Shown: piece after piece, positions 48,681 through 62,500 of the stretch
How the letters are laid out: the number at the start of each line of letters is the position of its first letter
Numbering within the stretch: the stretch's first letter is position 1
Source: Homarus americanus
Lineage: Eukaryota > Arthropoda > Malacostraca > Decapoda > Nephropidae
Assembly (NCBI RefSeq): GCF_018991925.1
Contig: NW_024736071.1
Span: 16,241,402-16,305,401, forward strand
Direction of reading: 5' to 3'
DNA length: 64,000 nt
Made by a program: the position numbers and the translations under genes
The notes under the pieces: generated by a model
Seen by the model: the letters and a program-made list of their open reading frames with translations, nothing else
Told to the model about the DNA's origin: nothing
The model's database searches: none

Positions 48681-49106
48681 GATCAGTGTTGTTCAGTGTG
48701 ATCTTAGACAGGTATTTCTTGGTACTATTCTATCGTTATTTTCTATATCTGAACTATCAAGTACAAAAAAGGATAACTCATTTATCTAACTAATCTATTC
48801 ATCGTATTTATCCAATTTGTTTCCAATTACAAAAAAAAAGTAAATATCTCTTTAAAACGTAAACCATTAAAAAAATCGAGGTGGAAAGGAAATGAAATAT
48901 GAAAACACAGACCAGTCATTATCCCACAAACACTCACCCTCACCATTCTTGCTTGTTTTGTGATAACGCTCAGACAAGACACACAGGCATTACTGCATCT
49001 GATAAACCAACGAGCTTAGGAGAGTCTGTAATTAAGGCCGAAGTTATGATGATTAATAATTCCCTCCATGACCTTTATGAGCTACTGTATGTTGCTCGTT
49101 CTCTTA

Positions 49107-49152
<46 letters not shown>

Positions 49153-49168
49153 CCTCCCTCTCTCTCTG
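49107..49168. repeat. (CT)n microsatellite, interrupted
   Basis: About 30 CT units with TTT and CCC interruptions. Confidence 0.95.
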
Positions 49169-49604
49169 TCCCTGCTAATCTCCAACCCTCATCCTTTTCT
49201 CTCCTTCACCTCCTATCTCCTGTAATTATTCTCCGACCACCAACTCCAAAACAAACCCCAAATGTACCACAATCTAACAAAGACCTTGGCCACTTGTAAC
49301 ACTTTCTCACAACAAAAGAAAAACAACATTTAACACAGAACCTAAGAGGCGATACTATATGTACAAAAGCCTGTAATAGACAATAGAAATAAAGTTACTG
49401 AAGCAAGACCAAGTAGAGATAAGAAGAGGGATATTAATTGTCTTTATGTTACGTTAAATAGATAAGAAGAAGGTACTTGTTAGGAAATAGATTATGGACT
49501 GATAACTGATGATGGGAAGGAGAATTATTATCATTATAAGCTCGTGTATAGATAAGATAATAAAGGAAATACTGTTTTACGATTTTATTTAAAGATAACA
49601 GAAG
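49169..49604. other. no feature seen
   Basis: AT-rich spacer with GATAAGAAG phrases. Confidence 0.5.
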
Positions 49605-50165
49605 GATAACAAGACAACAAGACGACAAAAAGGACTAAACCGTTAACAGACAACAGAATACCGACCATCAGGACTAAGCCTATCACAGACAACAGAAAGG
49701 TAACCAAAAGGACTAAACCGTTAACAGACAACAGAATACCAACCATCAGGACTAGGCCTATCACAGACAACAGAAAGGTAACCAAAAGGACTAAACCGTT
49801 AACAGACAACAGAATACCAACCATCAGGACTAGGCCTATCACAAACAACAGAAAGGTAACCAAAAGGACAACAGAAAGGTAACCAAAAGGACTAAACCGT
49901 TAACAGACAACAGAATACCAACCATCAGGACTAGGCCTATCACAGACAACAGAAAGGTAACCAAAAGGACTAAACCGTTAACAGACAACAGAATACCAAC
50001 CATCAGGACTAGGCCTATCACAAACAACAGAAAGGTAACCAAAAGGACTAAACCGTTAACAGACAACAGAATACCAACCATCAGGACTAAGCCTATCACA
50101 AACAACAGAAAGGTAACCAAAAGGACTAAACCGTTAACAGACAACAGAAGAGCAACCATCAATAC
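49605..50165. repeat. 78-bp minisatellite made of two related 39-bp halves
   Basis: About seven 78-bp units. One half contains GGACTAAACCGTTAACAGAC then AACAGAATACCAACC. The other contains GGACTAGGCCTATCACAGAC then AACAGAAAGGTAACC. The halves share GGACTA, CAGACAACAGAA and the -CC ending, so an ancestral 39-bp repeat dimerised. One short aberrant unit lies at 49861-49882. The minus strand reads a 26-residue hydrophobic repeat (Leu/Val-rich) in open frames. Confidence 0.95.
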
Positions 50166-51228
50166 AAACTCACCATCAACACCCGTAATGTACTCACTCA
50201 CCTTGAAGACTTTACACCCTCACCTTCATTAGCATACAACAGGCTGGCAATATTACAGGGTCTTGACTCTAGCTCTCTGTTTATCCTCCCTACGAGCTGT
50301 CATCCCGCTAAGGTAGCAATAGAGGTCCGACTCCATTACTCTTGTTGGCGTAATTAGCACCATAAACAAGCCTCTCGGAGCCCCATCAGCTTCTCAAGGT
50401 ACCCTTCACTGGCTTCTTTAATTTAGCTAACGGTTCATTAGGCCGAATATTAAAGACGAGAAGTGGAGTGGGAAAGACGGTGTTAAATAGTGGGAATAGT
50501 GACGGTAAATAAGAGGGAGAGAGGATAGGTCAGAGGCCTTTATGGTGTGTGTGAGAGGAGCAGCGGTGAGGGTGGTTACGGTTCTGAGGATTATTAAGGA
50601 TTTGTAGGACCATAGAGTCCTTGTAATGGTGATAAGAGAGAGTCCTTGCCTACAGGAGAGTTTTTTTTATGTGTGAGTTTAATGGTAATTGTACTCCCTC
50701 ATATACCCTTAAGTGAAGCAGTTAAATGCGTTGTTAATTCACCAGTTATAAGGATAATTTAACCTATGAACATTTAAGAATTCATATCTAACGACACCAC
50801 AACTTACTTTTCTCTAAAAAAAATTGAATTGACTTACTTATGATTAAAAAATATGTTCTAATATAGTATGAAAATTCTCTCTAAGTTAACCTTACCATAA
50901 CACACTGTCTTGTAACACGTCTTCACACTTTAACAAACCTCACGTAACTTTCAACAACTTCACCATCATCATAATACAGCCTCAAACCTCTCCCCGTAGC
51001 CCCACAAGCACACCCTTCTCCCCACTTCTCCCCACACTCAACCACCCGACACTCATAACTAATCCCAAAACTTTTTACCCTTGTGTCTTCCCCAGCCTAC
51101 AATTCCCTACCATAATTCAGACTTCCTACTTAACCCTAACTCTAACTTCCCTCCCCTACCCTCAGTACCCTACACAGCTAACATAATCTAACCCCAAACT
51201 CCTTTCCCTATCCCCAATACCCTACACA
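50166..51228. other. no feature seen
   Basis: Spacer. 50990-51300 is C-rich with AACCCC/ACCTAACC words, a degenerate telomere-like background. Confidence 0.5.
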
Positions 51229-51251
51229 CCTAACCTAACCTAACCTAACCC
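51229..51251 (-). repeat. (AACCT)4 telomere-like run
   Basis: Four exact units within a C-rich region. Confidence 0.88.
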
Positions 51252-52320
51252 CAAACTCCCTTACCTACTCCAAATACCCCCACACACCTTGCACTAAACC
51301 TCACACTCTCCACTAAGCCCCTAACCTCCCCTCCCCCTCCCTCCACCTCACGCATTTACCAGTGCCCCTTAGCCTCTCACTAACACGCTCTGGTCATCAA
51401 CTGACACTTTATGGCTAAAGCTAATCGTCTTTGATCTTTGAAGGCGTTACTGTGGGTGTGAGACGACCAAACGACCTTGCATATCATTCTAGGTGTTTTA
51501 TCCAAGCACTAATACGCTCTTAAGCAGATGGAAGCACCAGCAAGCACGTACAGGTAAACGCAGATTGAAGGATAAACACACTGACGAGCACCCACGTAAA
51601 CACGCAAGCACAGGCAGAGGGATACACATATCAGCACAGATTCAATGATAATCGCACTCTCTCACAAGGACTCACACGTGAACACACAGGTACAGTTAGA
51701 AGGAGAGTAAAACTTTATTAACAAGCATAAACCCACACAACACACAAGCATAGATATAAGTTAAACGTACTCATTCTTAAGTACACACCTACACAAGCAT
51801 TGGTAGAAAGATAAACGAATATATTCATAATAAAGTTAGGAATATGAACACACACACACACACACACAAGCACAGAGAACAAACATGCACACTCGCAAGC
51901 ACAAATAGAATAATAAACGCAATGAATTCTTTGTACCAAAACGTGCGGCTGTGTATTTGATTGACTGAAAATATTGACATCAGTGCTAGGAAGTTAATTT
52001 CTACATACGATATATTATAAAGGAAGTACAGCAGCGTTACCAGTTAGGGTGTGGATCAACGTGTTATAGTAGGGAAGTGTCCAAGTATGGGAAAGTGAAG
52101 AGAGAAAGACTATGAATAACATTGATAAAGAGAAGGTTAGGGAAGGGAGGAGGTAAGGAAGAAGTCAAAGTAGAGGATGGTTAAGGGAGAAAATATGGTG
52201 TGAATTTCAATAATGGAAAAAATAAATAAAAAGGAGTGCGTTAGAATGGTAGAGGGTAAAGGAGAAGGAGAAGACAGATACGATAGTAAATATGAGTAAT
52301 AGGGTAAGAGACATGGACAT
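51252..52320. other. no feature seen
   Basis: CACA-rich scattered text at 51540-51900 with (AC)n at 51849-51868. No gene recognised. Confidence 0.5.
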
Positions 52321-52520
52321 AAGAAAAAGAGAGAGAGAAAGAGAGAGTAGAAGCGTGAGTCAAACAGACAGTGAATGAAATCAAGAATGAGATCGAATGG
52401 ACCCTCACTAGTAAAGGGGTTGTGATGTGCGTCCCCAAGTTACCTGATGTTATGAAGAGGACGAGGAGGAGGAGTAGGAAGAGGAAGAGGATGAGGATGA
52501 GGATGAGGATGAGGAAGAGC
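52321..52520. repeat. purine-rich tract
   Basis: GAGAGAAAGAGAGAG at 52328-52347 and (GAGGAT/GAGGAA)n at 52455-52518. Confidence 0.85.
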
Positions 52521-52616
52521 CATCACTAAAATTTCCCAATAAGAAAAATAACTCACTATATATTGAACATTTACTTGGTGTCATTCAATACTTACAATTA
52601 TATAAAGTATTATTTT

Positions 52617-52643
52617 GTGTGTGTGTGTGGGGGGGGGGGGGGA
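52617..52643 (+). repeat. (GT)n-poly(G) junction
   Basis: Short GT run followed by about 14 consecutive G. Confidence 0.8.
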
Positions 52644-53337
52644 CATGGATGAGTTTAGGTCATTCTTAATCAATCTTTTTGTGATCGTCCAGAAGTCAGA
52701 GTGAAGAAGAAGGAGAGGGAAAAAAATGAAAGTCTCAGCAACCTGGAAGTGGATTTTTAGAGGTAACTTTTTGGACGGTCTGGTCGTCTCGGTGACTGGG
52801 AATTGGAGGTAAAATTTGTAGACTGACCCGACAGTTTAGTTAAATGTAGAGGAGGAATGTCAGTGAATCCCTGAGGCACTTTATATCACCACTGAGATTG
52901 CTGACTGGTCACTGAAGATGTTGTTGAACATGATTTGGCCATATGGCTAAAAGAATGTAAGTTTTCCTGCCCTTAAGAACGACTTGGAAACCATATGTCA
53001 GGACGTCCATAGCAGCACAGAGGGAAAGATCTTTAGTTAAATAGAACAAGGTTATATATGTGTAACTTACTAGACCATAGACTTGTATTTACTAGCCCAA
53101 GAACAAAGACCTATACCAAAGCAAAGGCATTATCTTCCAGTATAAGGTCAAAGGTTTAGACTATCAATCATCAATGCCAGTGTAGGTACGAGAGTTCCGG
53201 TCACCTATAGTCACACCCCATTTATGGTAAATTGATGTAGTGTGTTTAGTTGTTCGAACAGTAAGATAGTATGGATGATATTTATGATAATAAAATACAA
53301 ACTAACTAATGTGAAAGAACTTGAGTTGGAAAACATT
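52644..53337. other. no feature seen
   Basis: Unique-looking spacer. Confidence 0.5.
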
Positions 53338-53520
53338 TTTGATAATGATGATGATAAGAAGGGTGATTATGACGATCATGATCAAGATAGTGGTGAAAAA
53401 GATTACCAGGATGATGATGATGAGGATGATTGATGTTGATGATGATGAGGATGATTGATGATGATGATTGATGATGATGATGATTGATGATGGTGTTGAT
53501 AATGATAATGATGATGATGG
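53338..53520. repeat. (GAT)n-rich tract
   Basis: Imperfect GATGAT array with TTGATGAT interruptions. The Asp-rich + frame and Ile/Ser-rich - frame are artefacts. Confidence 0.88.
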
Positions 53521-53884
53521 TTTCAATGACTCAAATAAAAAATAAGTTCCTAAGTGAAGATTAGTCAATTAAAGGTTCATTTGCATAATAAATATATCAT
53601 ATACTCGAACATATATCTCTCTTCAGCTGGCTTCTAGGATCTTGCTCGGGAGGGAGAAAAGGTGATGAATTTTGATATAAAAAAAGACGAACACGTAAAA
53701 ACAATCATAAAGTAAAAATGAAAATATAGATTATGCTGAAGCCAGAGACCTGCTGGTAATATTTCCATTGAATTCAAAAAGTTAATTACATTCTGAAAAT
53801 GTCCTTTTCACGTTTCCTATTTATTACCTGAAGTTATTACGAGGTGGAAATGTCAATTAAAACCTCAATCAACTATGTATCACA
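53521..53884. other. no feature seen
   Basis: AT-rich spacer. Confidence 0.5.
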
Positions 53885-54029
<145 letters not shown>

Positions 54030-54210
54030 AGTTAAGACATGCTAGACGACACCTACACATAAAACCCTCTGACTTAGTAGTAGGAGTGAGATCAGTGACG
54101 GCTCCCTTCAGATGGATGTCAAAAGTTACTCAGTCGTAACCAAAATACTGCCGAGACACTGACACCCTCACGCGCTCCATTAACCCCCGTCAACATCCAG
54201 TGGAAACGTG

Positions 54211-54264
54211 TTATTATTATTATTATTATTATTATTAGTAGTAGTAGTAGTAGTAGTAGTAGTA
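54211..54264. repeat. (ATT)n then (AGT)n compound microsatellite
   Basis: About nine ATT units switching to about nine AGT units. Confidence 0.95.
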
Positions 54265-54300
54265 TCATACGTTCATTAAATCATATTTGAGACAAATTTG

Positions 54301-54361
<61 letters not shown>
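54301..54361. repeat. (CT)n microsatellite
   Basis: About 30 CT units. Extends a minus frame into an Arg-Glu run, which is not evidence for a gene. Confidence 0.97.
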
Positions 54362-54365
<4 letters not shown>

Positions 54366-54845
54366 ATTTCGTTTCCTTTGTCTTTTATATCTGTCGTATT
54401 TTTAACGTACTTTTCTTCCTGGGACAAAACAATCTGCAGCGGCTTAAAGGTTCTTTCCTTGTTCTTTTTCTTTACCAAAACTCTCATTCCTTCACCTATA
54501 ATTTCACATATACTAAACAGATTACCTTGGCTCATGGTTTTTCTTCGAGTATCCATTGATGAATTAAGCCCTTGATGTTGACGGGTGGTTGATGGTGTAG
54601 GCTGATATTTCGAGGAAGTTTTGCTGTAATTGTGATATTGATCTTGAGTTTATTTCACAAAATATGAAGGAGAGAAGAATAAACGCCTGTCATTCCTGCC
54701 ATTATTCCCACTTTTAACAAGAATGATTTCATTGTTGGTTATCGGCGTTGCTCCCTCGAATGATCAGTCGTATAAACAGAAATCACCGTTGTGTTTTATA
54801 AGACTATAAAATAGTGTTAAAATCTAAATATGTGAAATGAAAGTT

Positions 54846-54870
54846 TAACCTAACCTAACCTAACCTAACC
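54846..54870 (-). repeat. (AACCT)5 telomere-like run
   Basis: Five exact units. Confidence 0.92.
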
Positions 54871-56497
54871 AAAATCAAATGAAACACAACACAACCTTCT
54901 GTAGATGGGCAAGTAGTTCAGAGAGTCGCTGTGGCAGGTCGGAACCGTGTGCGTGTCAAGAGACTTTTATTCGTGTACAAAAAAACAAACAGAGACTAAT
55001 TTGTGTACGAAAAAAATATTATTGTTATCTTGGTATATATATTTTTTTTATAATTTATATGCAATCAAAGTTCCCTCTCGTGTTATCTAAATGAGGTTTA
55101 TTTTGATGTGGTTACAATGCCTAATGATTAAATTTAGTGTTCAGTTTACAGGTAGGATTCATAACTTGGACTTGGAAGACCTGGATGTAATTTTCGTATT
55201 AAGCAACACTGTATTATATGGGAAGGGTTATGGGAGGTACAGTAGTGAATTATATCTTAGTACGAAGTGAGATATTGTCTACTGTAACGTAATCGATGGG
55301 ACTGCACTGTATATTTTTAGGAGACAGACAGACAGACAGTTACACAGAGACAGACAGACAGACACACACACACAGACACTCAGGTCACGTAGGAGGCAGC
55401 AAGGGTAGGCGAGACGACCTCCATCACGCTCTCCTGCTCGGGAAATAACATGGAGCAGCGTGTTTGTAGGAGAATTACAAAAAATTACTCCGCAAACTTA
55501 TTGAAATTTCTTTACATTCAGAGAGATATAGAGACAAGTTTGTTCTTTCTGATAATATAGATGTATATTAATGATACACCGATTTGTATATTGTTGTATG
55601 AGCGAAAGGTTATGGTTAATTAAGTTCCAAATACAGTGAAAAGAATAACAGTTCATTTGATGACATTTAAGAAAATATTCCTTGAACGAATATTGTGTTT
55701 TCCTGTCATAATGTGTCGTTCTCTCGCGGTCTGTCAAAACGAGGTTTATTGCAAACTTGTTAAAGGAAATCATACTGTGGCCTTAAATCCTTGTTGTTAG
55801 TTGTTTTATAAGTTTGTTTTTCTGGTAGTCAGATAATGTGTTAGTGCAATTGTTTCTCTTTTTTTTAATTTAAATTTTATTGTGAAATATGCTCATAGAG
55901 TCTGTCTATCTTTCTGTCTGTCTGTCTGTCTTTGCTTCCTTCCTTCCTTCCCTTTTCCTGCTATACCACTCATCAATCCCTGCTGCAAATTTACACACTC
56001 GACACCAACTTCACAATACCATAATACTATTTTTATTCCAAGATCTGAAACCATAAAAATATAAATTCTTGTATGTGTACATTCCTTTCGGTATACCTAA
56101 CCTGTATAATTTCCGGAAATTCTTTACAAAGTCGATATGAACCATAAATCGTCTCAATTTTAGCTCTATGGATTTTCCTTAACTATCGAGCTCTATAAAA
56201 TGTTATGACCTAAATCGCCAAGATATATATTATAGCTTATAACTTTGTAAATAGACTTAACTGTTTGCTATGAATGTAATATTAATAATTATATTGGCAT
56301 TTCTACCGGGATTTAGTATTATATTATTACAGGTAGTGGTTTGGTGATGTAGTTATTGACTCACCTCAAGGCATTCTATAATAGACTATTGCAGAGGTTC
56401 TGGTATCTTAGTCGTAATCGTTTACATGCTCGTTGTGGTCGTCCTCGTCGTATGCGTTGTCTTTGCCGTGGCAGTCTCTGATGTGTCCTTTGTACTC
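54871..56497. other. no feature seen
   Basis: AT-rich spacer. (CAGA)n-type text at 55322-55376 and (CTGT)n at 55909-55930 resemble tails of decayed repeats. Confidence 0.5.
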
Positions 56498-56545
56498 CAG
56501 TAAAACCCTCCATATAACGGACCCTCTATATAACGAAATTTCATG
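56498..56545 (+). mobile_element. possible pogo/Tigger-type terminal repeat
   Basis: CAGTAAAACCCTCCATATAACGG then CCTCTATATAACGAAATTTC. A CAGT start followed by doubled TATAACGR phrases is a style known from pogo/Tigger-like transposon ends. No matching opposite end or transposase was found. Confidence 0.35.
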
Positions 56546-56558
56546 TAAAAGTATACAT

Positions 56559-56579
56559 ATAATAATAATAATAATAATG

Positions 56580-56677
<98 letters not shown>

Positions 56678-56726
56678 TATAATAATAGTCATAATCATAA
56701 TCATAATCATAATCATAATAATAAGT
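56559..56726. repeat. (TAA)n microsatellite, first block
   Basis: About 50 TAA units with GAT and ATCATAATC interruptions at the 3' end. Confidence 0.96.
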
Positions 56727-57343
<617 letters not shown>

Positions 57344-57489
57344 GTATTGTGCATGAGCAAATGTCAACAACATGGGAGTAAGTGAAACGTGGTTGGTGAT
57401 ATCCGTAGACTTTCTCAGCTTCCGCTAACTCGCTGTGCCGCTTTTTCTTTTACTACTACTACTACTACTACTACTGGTAATACTACTAC

Positions 57490-57574
<85 letters not shown>
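57344..57574. repeat. 617-bp tandem duplication, unit 2 (short)
   Basis: The same 103-base segment, then (TAC)n with one TGGTAATAC break (57451-57538), then only about 12 TAA units. The order of parts matches unit 1, so the block was duplicated and one (TAA)n array expanded or the other contracted. Confidence 0.95.
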
Positions 57575-57576
<2 letters not shown>

Positions 57577-58900
57577 GCAGACACAAACACTCTTAATATA
57601 ATTTGCCTCATCATTTTCTTTAGCTCCACCCCCCATTATTTTCTCTAACGATTTGGGTTATCATGGTCTCATTCCCGGACACATGTACAGACGGACAGAT
57701 GGCTGGGAAGATAGGAAAGCATATAATCCTTGGCCACCATCTTCGGATTTCGAGAACAATTACTAAGATTTTAGATTGAGTCCAAGGCCAATATTATCAA
57801 TCTAAAAGAAGTATTATTCATGACTGACTGACTGACTGAAGTTTGTACCGAGTATTTACGATGGGCGGTGTGTTGCTGAAGCCTTACCGTTGTACCCTAT
57901 CTGACAAGTAACAGATGATGGTCAACAGGTTATTGAATAGTAAATCAAGATGAGGAAACGAAGGTATGAGTCAGTTTGTGAAAGGGAGTTCGGGTGTTTT
58001 CTCTGTCTGTCTGTCTGTCAATACTAAACCTTAGATGACACAATAACCCGAAAATTCACTTTTCTTCACGCATTTGGCAGATTGTAATTTAATTGACGTT
58101 CACAACCAGAACATCGTTTGTATTGACCCCGAAATATTAGTAATCGTCCATATCCGAAGCTGATTCCATCCAGTGACATTAAGCTCATTATGTGATTATT
58201 TCTAAAGAGATTTCTCCTTCATCCCAACATGACAGGAGCTCATGAGAAACCCGCCTGTAAGAAGATGTCACTTTGATGTCTCATGCCGTTTGAGTCTTTT
58301 GTAAACGTGGGGAGTACCTCCGTCTTGCTATTGTGTATGTTTAAAAAAATCAGTGTTTGTTGATGAATAGTGAAGAGACGAGTCCTCATCATAAACCTTT
58401 AGATAATTCTTCCTTATTTTTCATTTATATTTGTTATTATAGCAATGTCATTTATTACTGTAGTCTGATGATGACATTGGATTCACCTGTAAAACACGTT
58501 TCTTCTTGTTTTTTGTATATTTATATATTTTTTTAAGTGTAATAATTTATCCTTTTTTTCACCATGATGTTTGTGGAAGCTGGGTGACATTTATGCATCT
58601 TAAGCTCGCGAATCCTAGCAAGATTTCATTCCAAGTCTGACATATCCATCTTGACGCCATTCAGATTCTGAGAAGGTCTTTTATCTGGTGCCGGAGGCCG
58701 TTCTGGTGTTTAATTTAAGAAGCGCAGTTTCTCGGGCTTCTCGCTCCTTACACATGCTGCCGCTTCCTCGTGTTGAAAATGATATGTATCTCAGCTGCTT
58801 ATTTTAAGTTGTGTTACGCTTGACAACAAGACGTTAATCTAATTAAAGCGTTTTATCTATATAATCATGAGCTCTTGTACGTGATGTTTGATGTTGAAGT
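57575..58900. other. no feature seen
   Basis: Mixed spacer, with (CTGT)n at 58003-58018. Confidence 0.5.
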
Positions 58901-59879
58901 AATGTTTACATTATCATTGCTATCCATAGACTCTAGTTCTTTCATTTGTCTATCTTTGGATCTGTTTGTCACACCCCGCGCCTGCGTGTGTTCAATGCGT
59001 GTGTTTTCCACAGCTGGGATGAGGTGGGGTGACCAGGTTCCTTGTGAAGCACCAGTACCTCTGGTGGCCCGCTCACTTTTACACCCCCGTGTGAAAAGCA
59101 GGCGGTTGCGCACCCCACCTGGAGTACATTACCGACCCGGGGTACACACACATTTTCGTCCTTTGTTTGTGTTTTATGTGCTCCAGATGCCACAGGTTTA
59201 GTCGAATATTTTCTATAGTTTGTTTCTGGGTAGAACGTAGGTGTTTAGACTACCAGTGTGACTATGCACCGAGGACAGGTCTTGTCATGGTATATTACAA
59301 CAAAACACGCTGTAATCATTTAAAGATATGTGTTTAGTTTACTGTTATCATTTTAATATTTTAACATACAGTAACAGTTGAATTATTTAACACAATACGT
59401 GTGTGTGCGTTTGCGTGTATCCTGTGTCCTGAGATCTGAGAATTTTACACGGACGGGGCCACTAGAGGAGAGGTGGAAGAATGAAGTACCTCAGAGGTGG
59501 TTGAGTGAGAGGAGAAAACTAATAATAATTTGGAGGACAACAATGGCAAGGAAGTTATAGCCTGCTGGTGTACAGGGAGGTGGTGAGAGGAGGCACGTGT
59601 GAGGAAGACCCAACTGTGGGGGAGGGGGGGGGCGAAGAAAGTGCCGGTGACCGAGATGGCGTTCTTAAAATAAATGAATATGGGAGAGACTGAACAGAGG
59701 AGACGTTGAGAGATAGTAAATGGATATGAGATGAAGAAGAAGAAAGGTGAAGGAGGAAGAAGAGGAAAGAGGAGGAGGAAGAGGGGAAGGATGAGGAGAA
59801 AGTGAGAAATGGTTAAGTAAAAAGAAGTGAAATAGAATGGAGGCTCATCCTTGCATAGTGAAGGAGGGAGTATCTAGTT
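58901..59879. other. GC-richer spacer, no gene supported
   Basis: 59010-59160 follows a strong acceptor-like TGTTTTCCACAG and is open in one frame, but no domain is recognised. 59620-59632 is a G-run, and 59728-59810 is GA-rich. Confidence 0.4.
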
Positions 59880-59901
59880 GGTTAGGTTAGGTTAGGTTAG
59901 G
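59880..59901 (+). repeat. (TTAGG)4 telomere-like run
   Basis: Four exact GGTTA units, opposite strand sense to most other runs. Confidence 0.9.
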
Positions 59902-61065
59902 AAGGAGGAGAACCATGGACTGGGATCGTGTGGAAAGTGACGGAGTGCGTATGAATGTATGAACAAAACTTTGATAACATATTTTAGAGACGTTTGTGTG
60001 GCTGAGCTGATTACCATAAAAAACTCTGCACCACAGAGTCAAAGGGGAAGCATAGATGGTAGTTTACGGGCATAGCGATGACCTTAAGAGATGCCAGATG
60101 ACCCAAGGTGACAGTGATGACCAGACCTGACACAGTATTAAGATTAAGAATCACGGCTGACAGATTTATTGACAGCGCCACCACCCTAGCCAGTAGTTAT
60201 GTTTCTAGTAACGACTTCAACTGACGGATGTGATGAAAGAGTGTTGACCCAAACTGATAAATATATTGGCAGAAAAGACCTCAGCTGACTGGCGTGGGGA
60301 CAGGGCTACAACTTCAAATGACAGATGTGGTTCCAGCAAGATTGGTATCCCGAGGGGGAGAAGAGTGGGGGGGGGGGGCGGTGTAGGGTCTCCGTTGGCT
60401 AAAGTTAGGAGAGGTCGTAGGGAGGGCCATACAGCTGGGACTGGGACGAGACACACACACATTTCTGTAGACCAAGAAAATATTACTTAGATATATTTAC
60501 TTGTTCTCACCTTAATGAAGACATAAGCCAGACACAGTCATATAGAATCAACTGGAAAGATCGTAATAAACATAGATAACATGAAATTATTATGAGGAAA
60601 TAACTTTTTAACTTTACGAAAATATTATTTTTTTTTAGCACACAATAGGAAAATATTCAATCAACCACGAAGAACTTATCGACAGTAGAACATAATACTT
60701 GTGTTAATTAAACCTAGAAATACCGAAATTCACATGTGACTGCAACATGTATTTCCCTTCGGCCAGGCTCCGAATGCCGAAATAAATAAATTAATAAATA
60801 AATGAATGAAATATACGGGGGGAGTAAGTAAAATATGTCAACATGTATGAAAATATTAATCAATATTGTGATTATTTCAACATTTATTTAGAGATAAAAA
60901 ATTGAGAAATTTTGTCTTTGCCACACAGACAGATTTATTTTTTGTATCTCCTTCATTCCCAAAGTTTACTTGAGATAGATCAAGTGTTACAGAAACGTCT
61001 AGAGAGGGAGAGCAAGGGAAGGGGAGAGAATGGTGTAAGAAATGGATTGAAATGGAGGAAAGATT
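59902..61065. other. no feature seen
   Basis: Spacer with a long G-run at 60368-60378 and AAAT-rich text at 60780-60810. Confidence 0.5.
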
Positions 61066-61750
<685 letters not shown>

Positions 61751-61914
61751 ATATAGGGTGTCCTGGAAGAATGTCCCTCCCTCCCTCCCTGCCTCCCTTT
61801 CTCCCTCCCTGCCTCCCTGTCTCCCTCCCTGCCTCCCACCCGCCAACTCAGTGTCTCAGGGAGCAGGCAAGGAGGGAGGGAGGCGGGGATATTTTTTCTG
61901 GGACACCCTATATA
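61751..61914. mobile_element. MITE with terminal inverted repeats, ~160 bp
   Basis: Left end ATATAGGGTGTCCTGGAAGA, right end (reverse complement) ATATAGGGTGTCCCAGAAAA. The inverted match continues imperfectly into (CCCT)n/(GGGA)n text, making the element nearly palindromic. TA flanks both ends, as in Tc1/mariner-type TA target duplication. No transposase. Mariner-family mobilisation is inference. Confidence 0.75.
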
Positions 61915-61984
61915 AGCCCGTGTATGTACGAGTATAATAGAAATAGACTATCCTCCCACTCAGTACCATTATAATCCCAGCCAG

Positions 61985-62110
61985 AAGCACTACATCACTA
62001 CATATAACACCATCTATCATCATCACTACATATAATACCATCCATCATCACTACATATAACACCATCTATCATCACTACATATAACACCATCCATCATCA
62101 CTACATATAA
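61985..62110. repeat. ~25-30-bp tandem repeat, 4-5 copies
   Basis: CATCACTACATATAACACCA followed by TCTATCAT or TCCATCAT, repeated four to five times with one extra CATCAT. Confidence 0.92.
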
Positions 62111-62307
62111 CTGGGAAGGGCGTGCGTAGTGTAGTGTAGGATGAGAGGATGAATGGCGTGGGTGTGTGGGATGAGAGGGGGAATCCACAACCTTCCGAGG
62201 AGGTGGTGAATGGTACAATCCGTCCGGCGCCGACAGAAGGTATCAGCACCCACCGACTGGGAAGGGCGTGGGTGTGTGGGATGGGAGGGAGAATCCACAA
62301 CCTTCCC
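62111..62307. repeat. 110-bp-spaced direct repeat
   Basis: A 41-base segment starting GCGTGGGTGTGTGGGATG at 62157 recurs at 62267 with two mismatches. The preceding CTGGGAAGGGCGTG also occurs at 62111 and 62258. Confidence 0.85.
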
Positions 62308-62359
62308 TTCATCCTTCTATTTTTGTTCTTTTCCTTTGATTCTGTCTTTTCCTGATTAT

Positions 62360-62420
62360 TTCCTCCTCCTTCTCCTCCTCCTCCTTCTCCTCCTCCTTCT
62401 CTTCCTTCTCCTCCAGCCCC
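62360..62420. repeat. (TCC)n-rich tract
   Basis: Imperfect TCCTCC/TTCTCC array, followed by C/T-rich sequence to about 62500. Confidence 0.85.
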
Positions 62421-62500
62421 TCGACCCTCTCCCTCTCCCACCCCTCCCTTCCTTTCTTCCACTCTCCTCTCCCTCTTCACTCTCACCTCCTTCACTCGTC

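Noticed and set aside
53242..53433. Asp-rich protein frame
   Set aside because: It is the (GAT)n tract.
54281..54556. 91-codon minus frame ending in Arg-Glu repeats
   Set aside because: The tail is the (CT)n array. The unique part has no recognisable domain or splice context.
58969..59201. Overlapping 74- and 108-codon frames in a GC-richer patch
   Set aside because: A good acceptor-like site exists at about 59012, but no domain, conserved motif or donor is recognised, and both strands are open, typical of composition.
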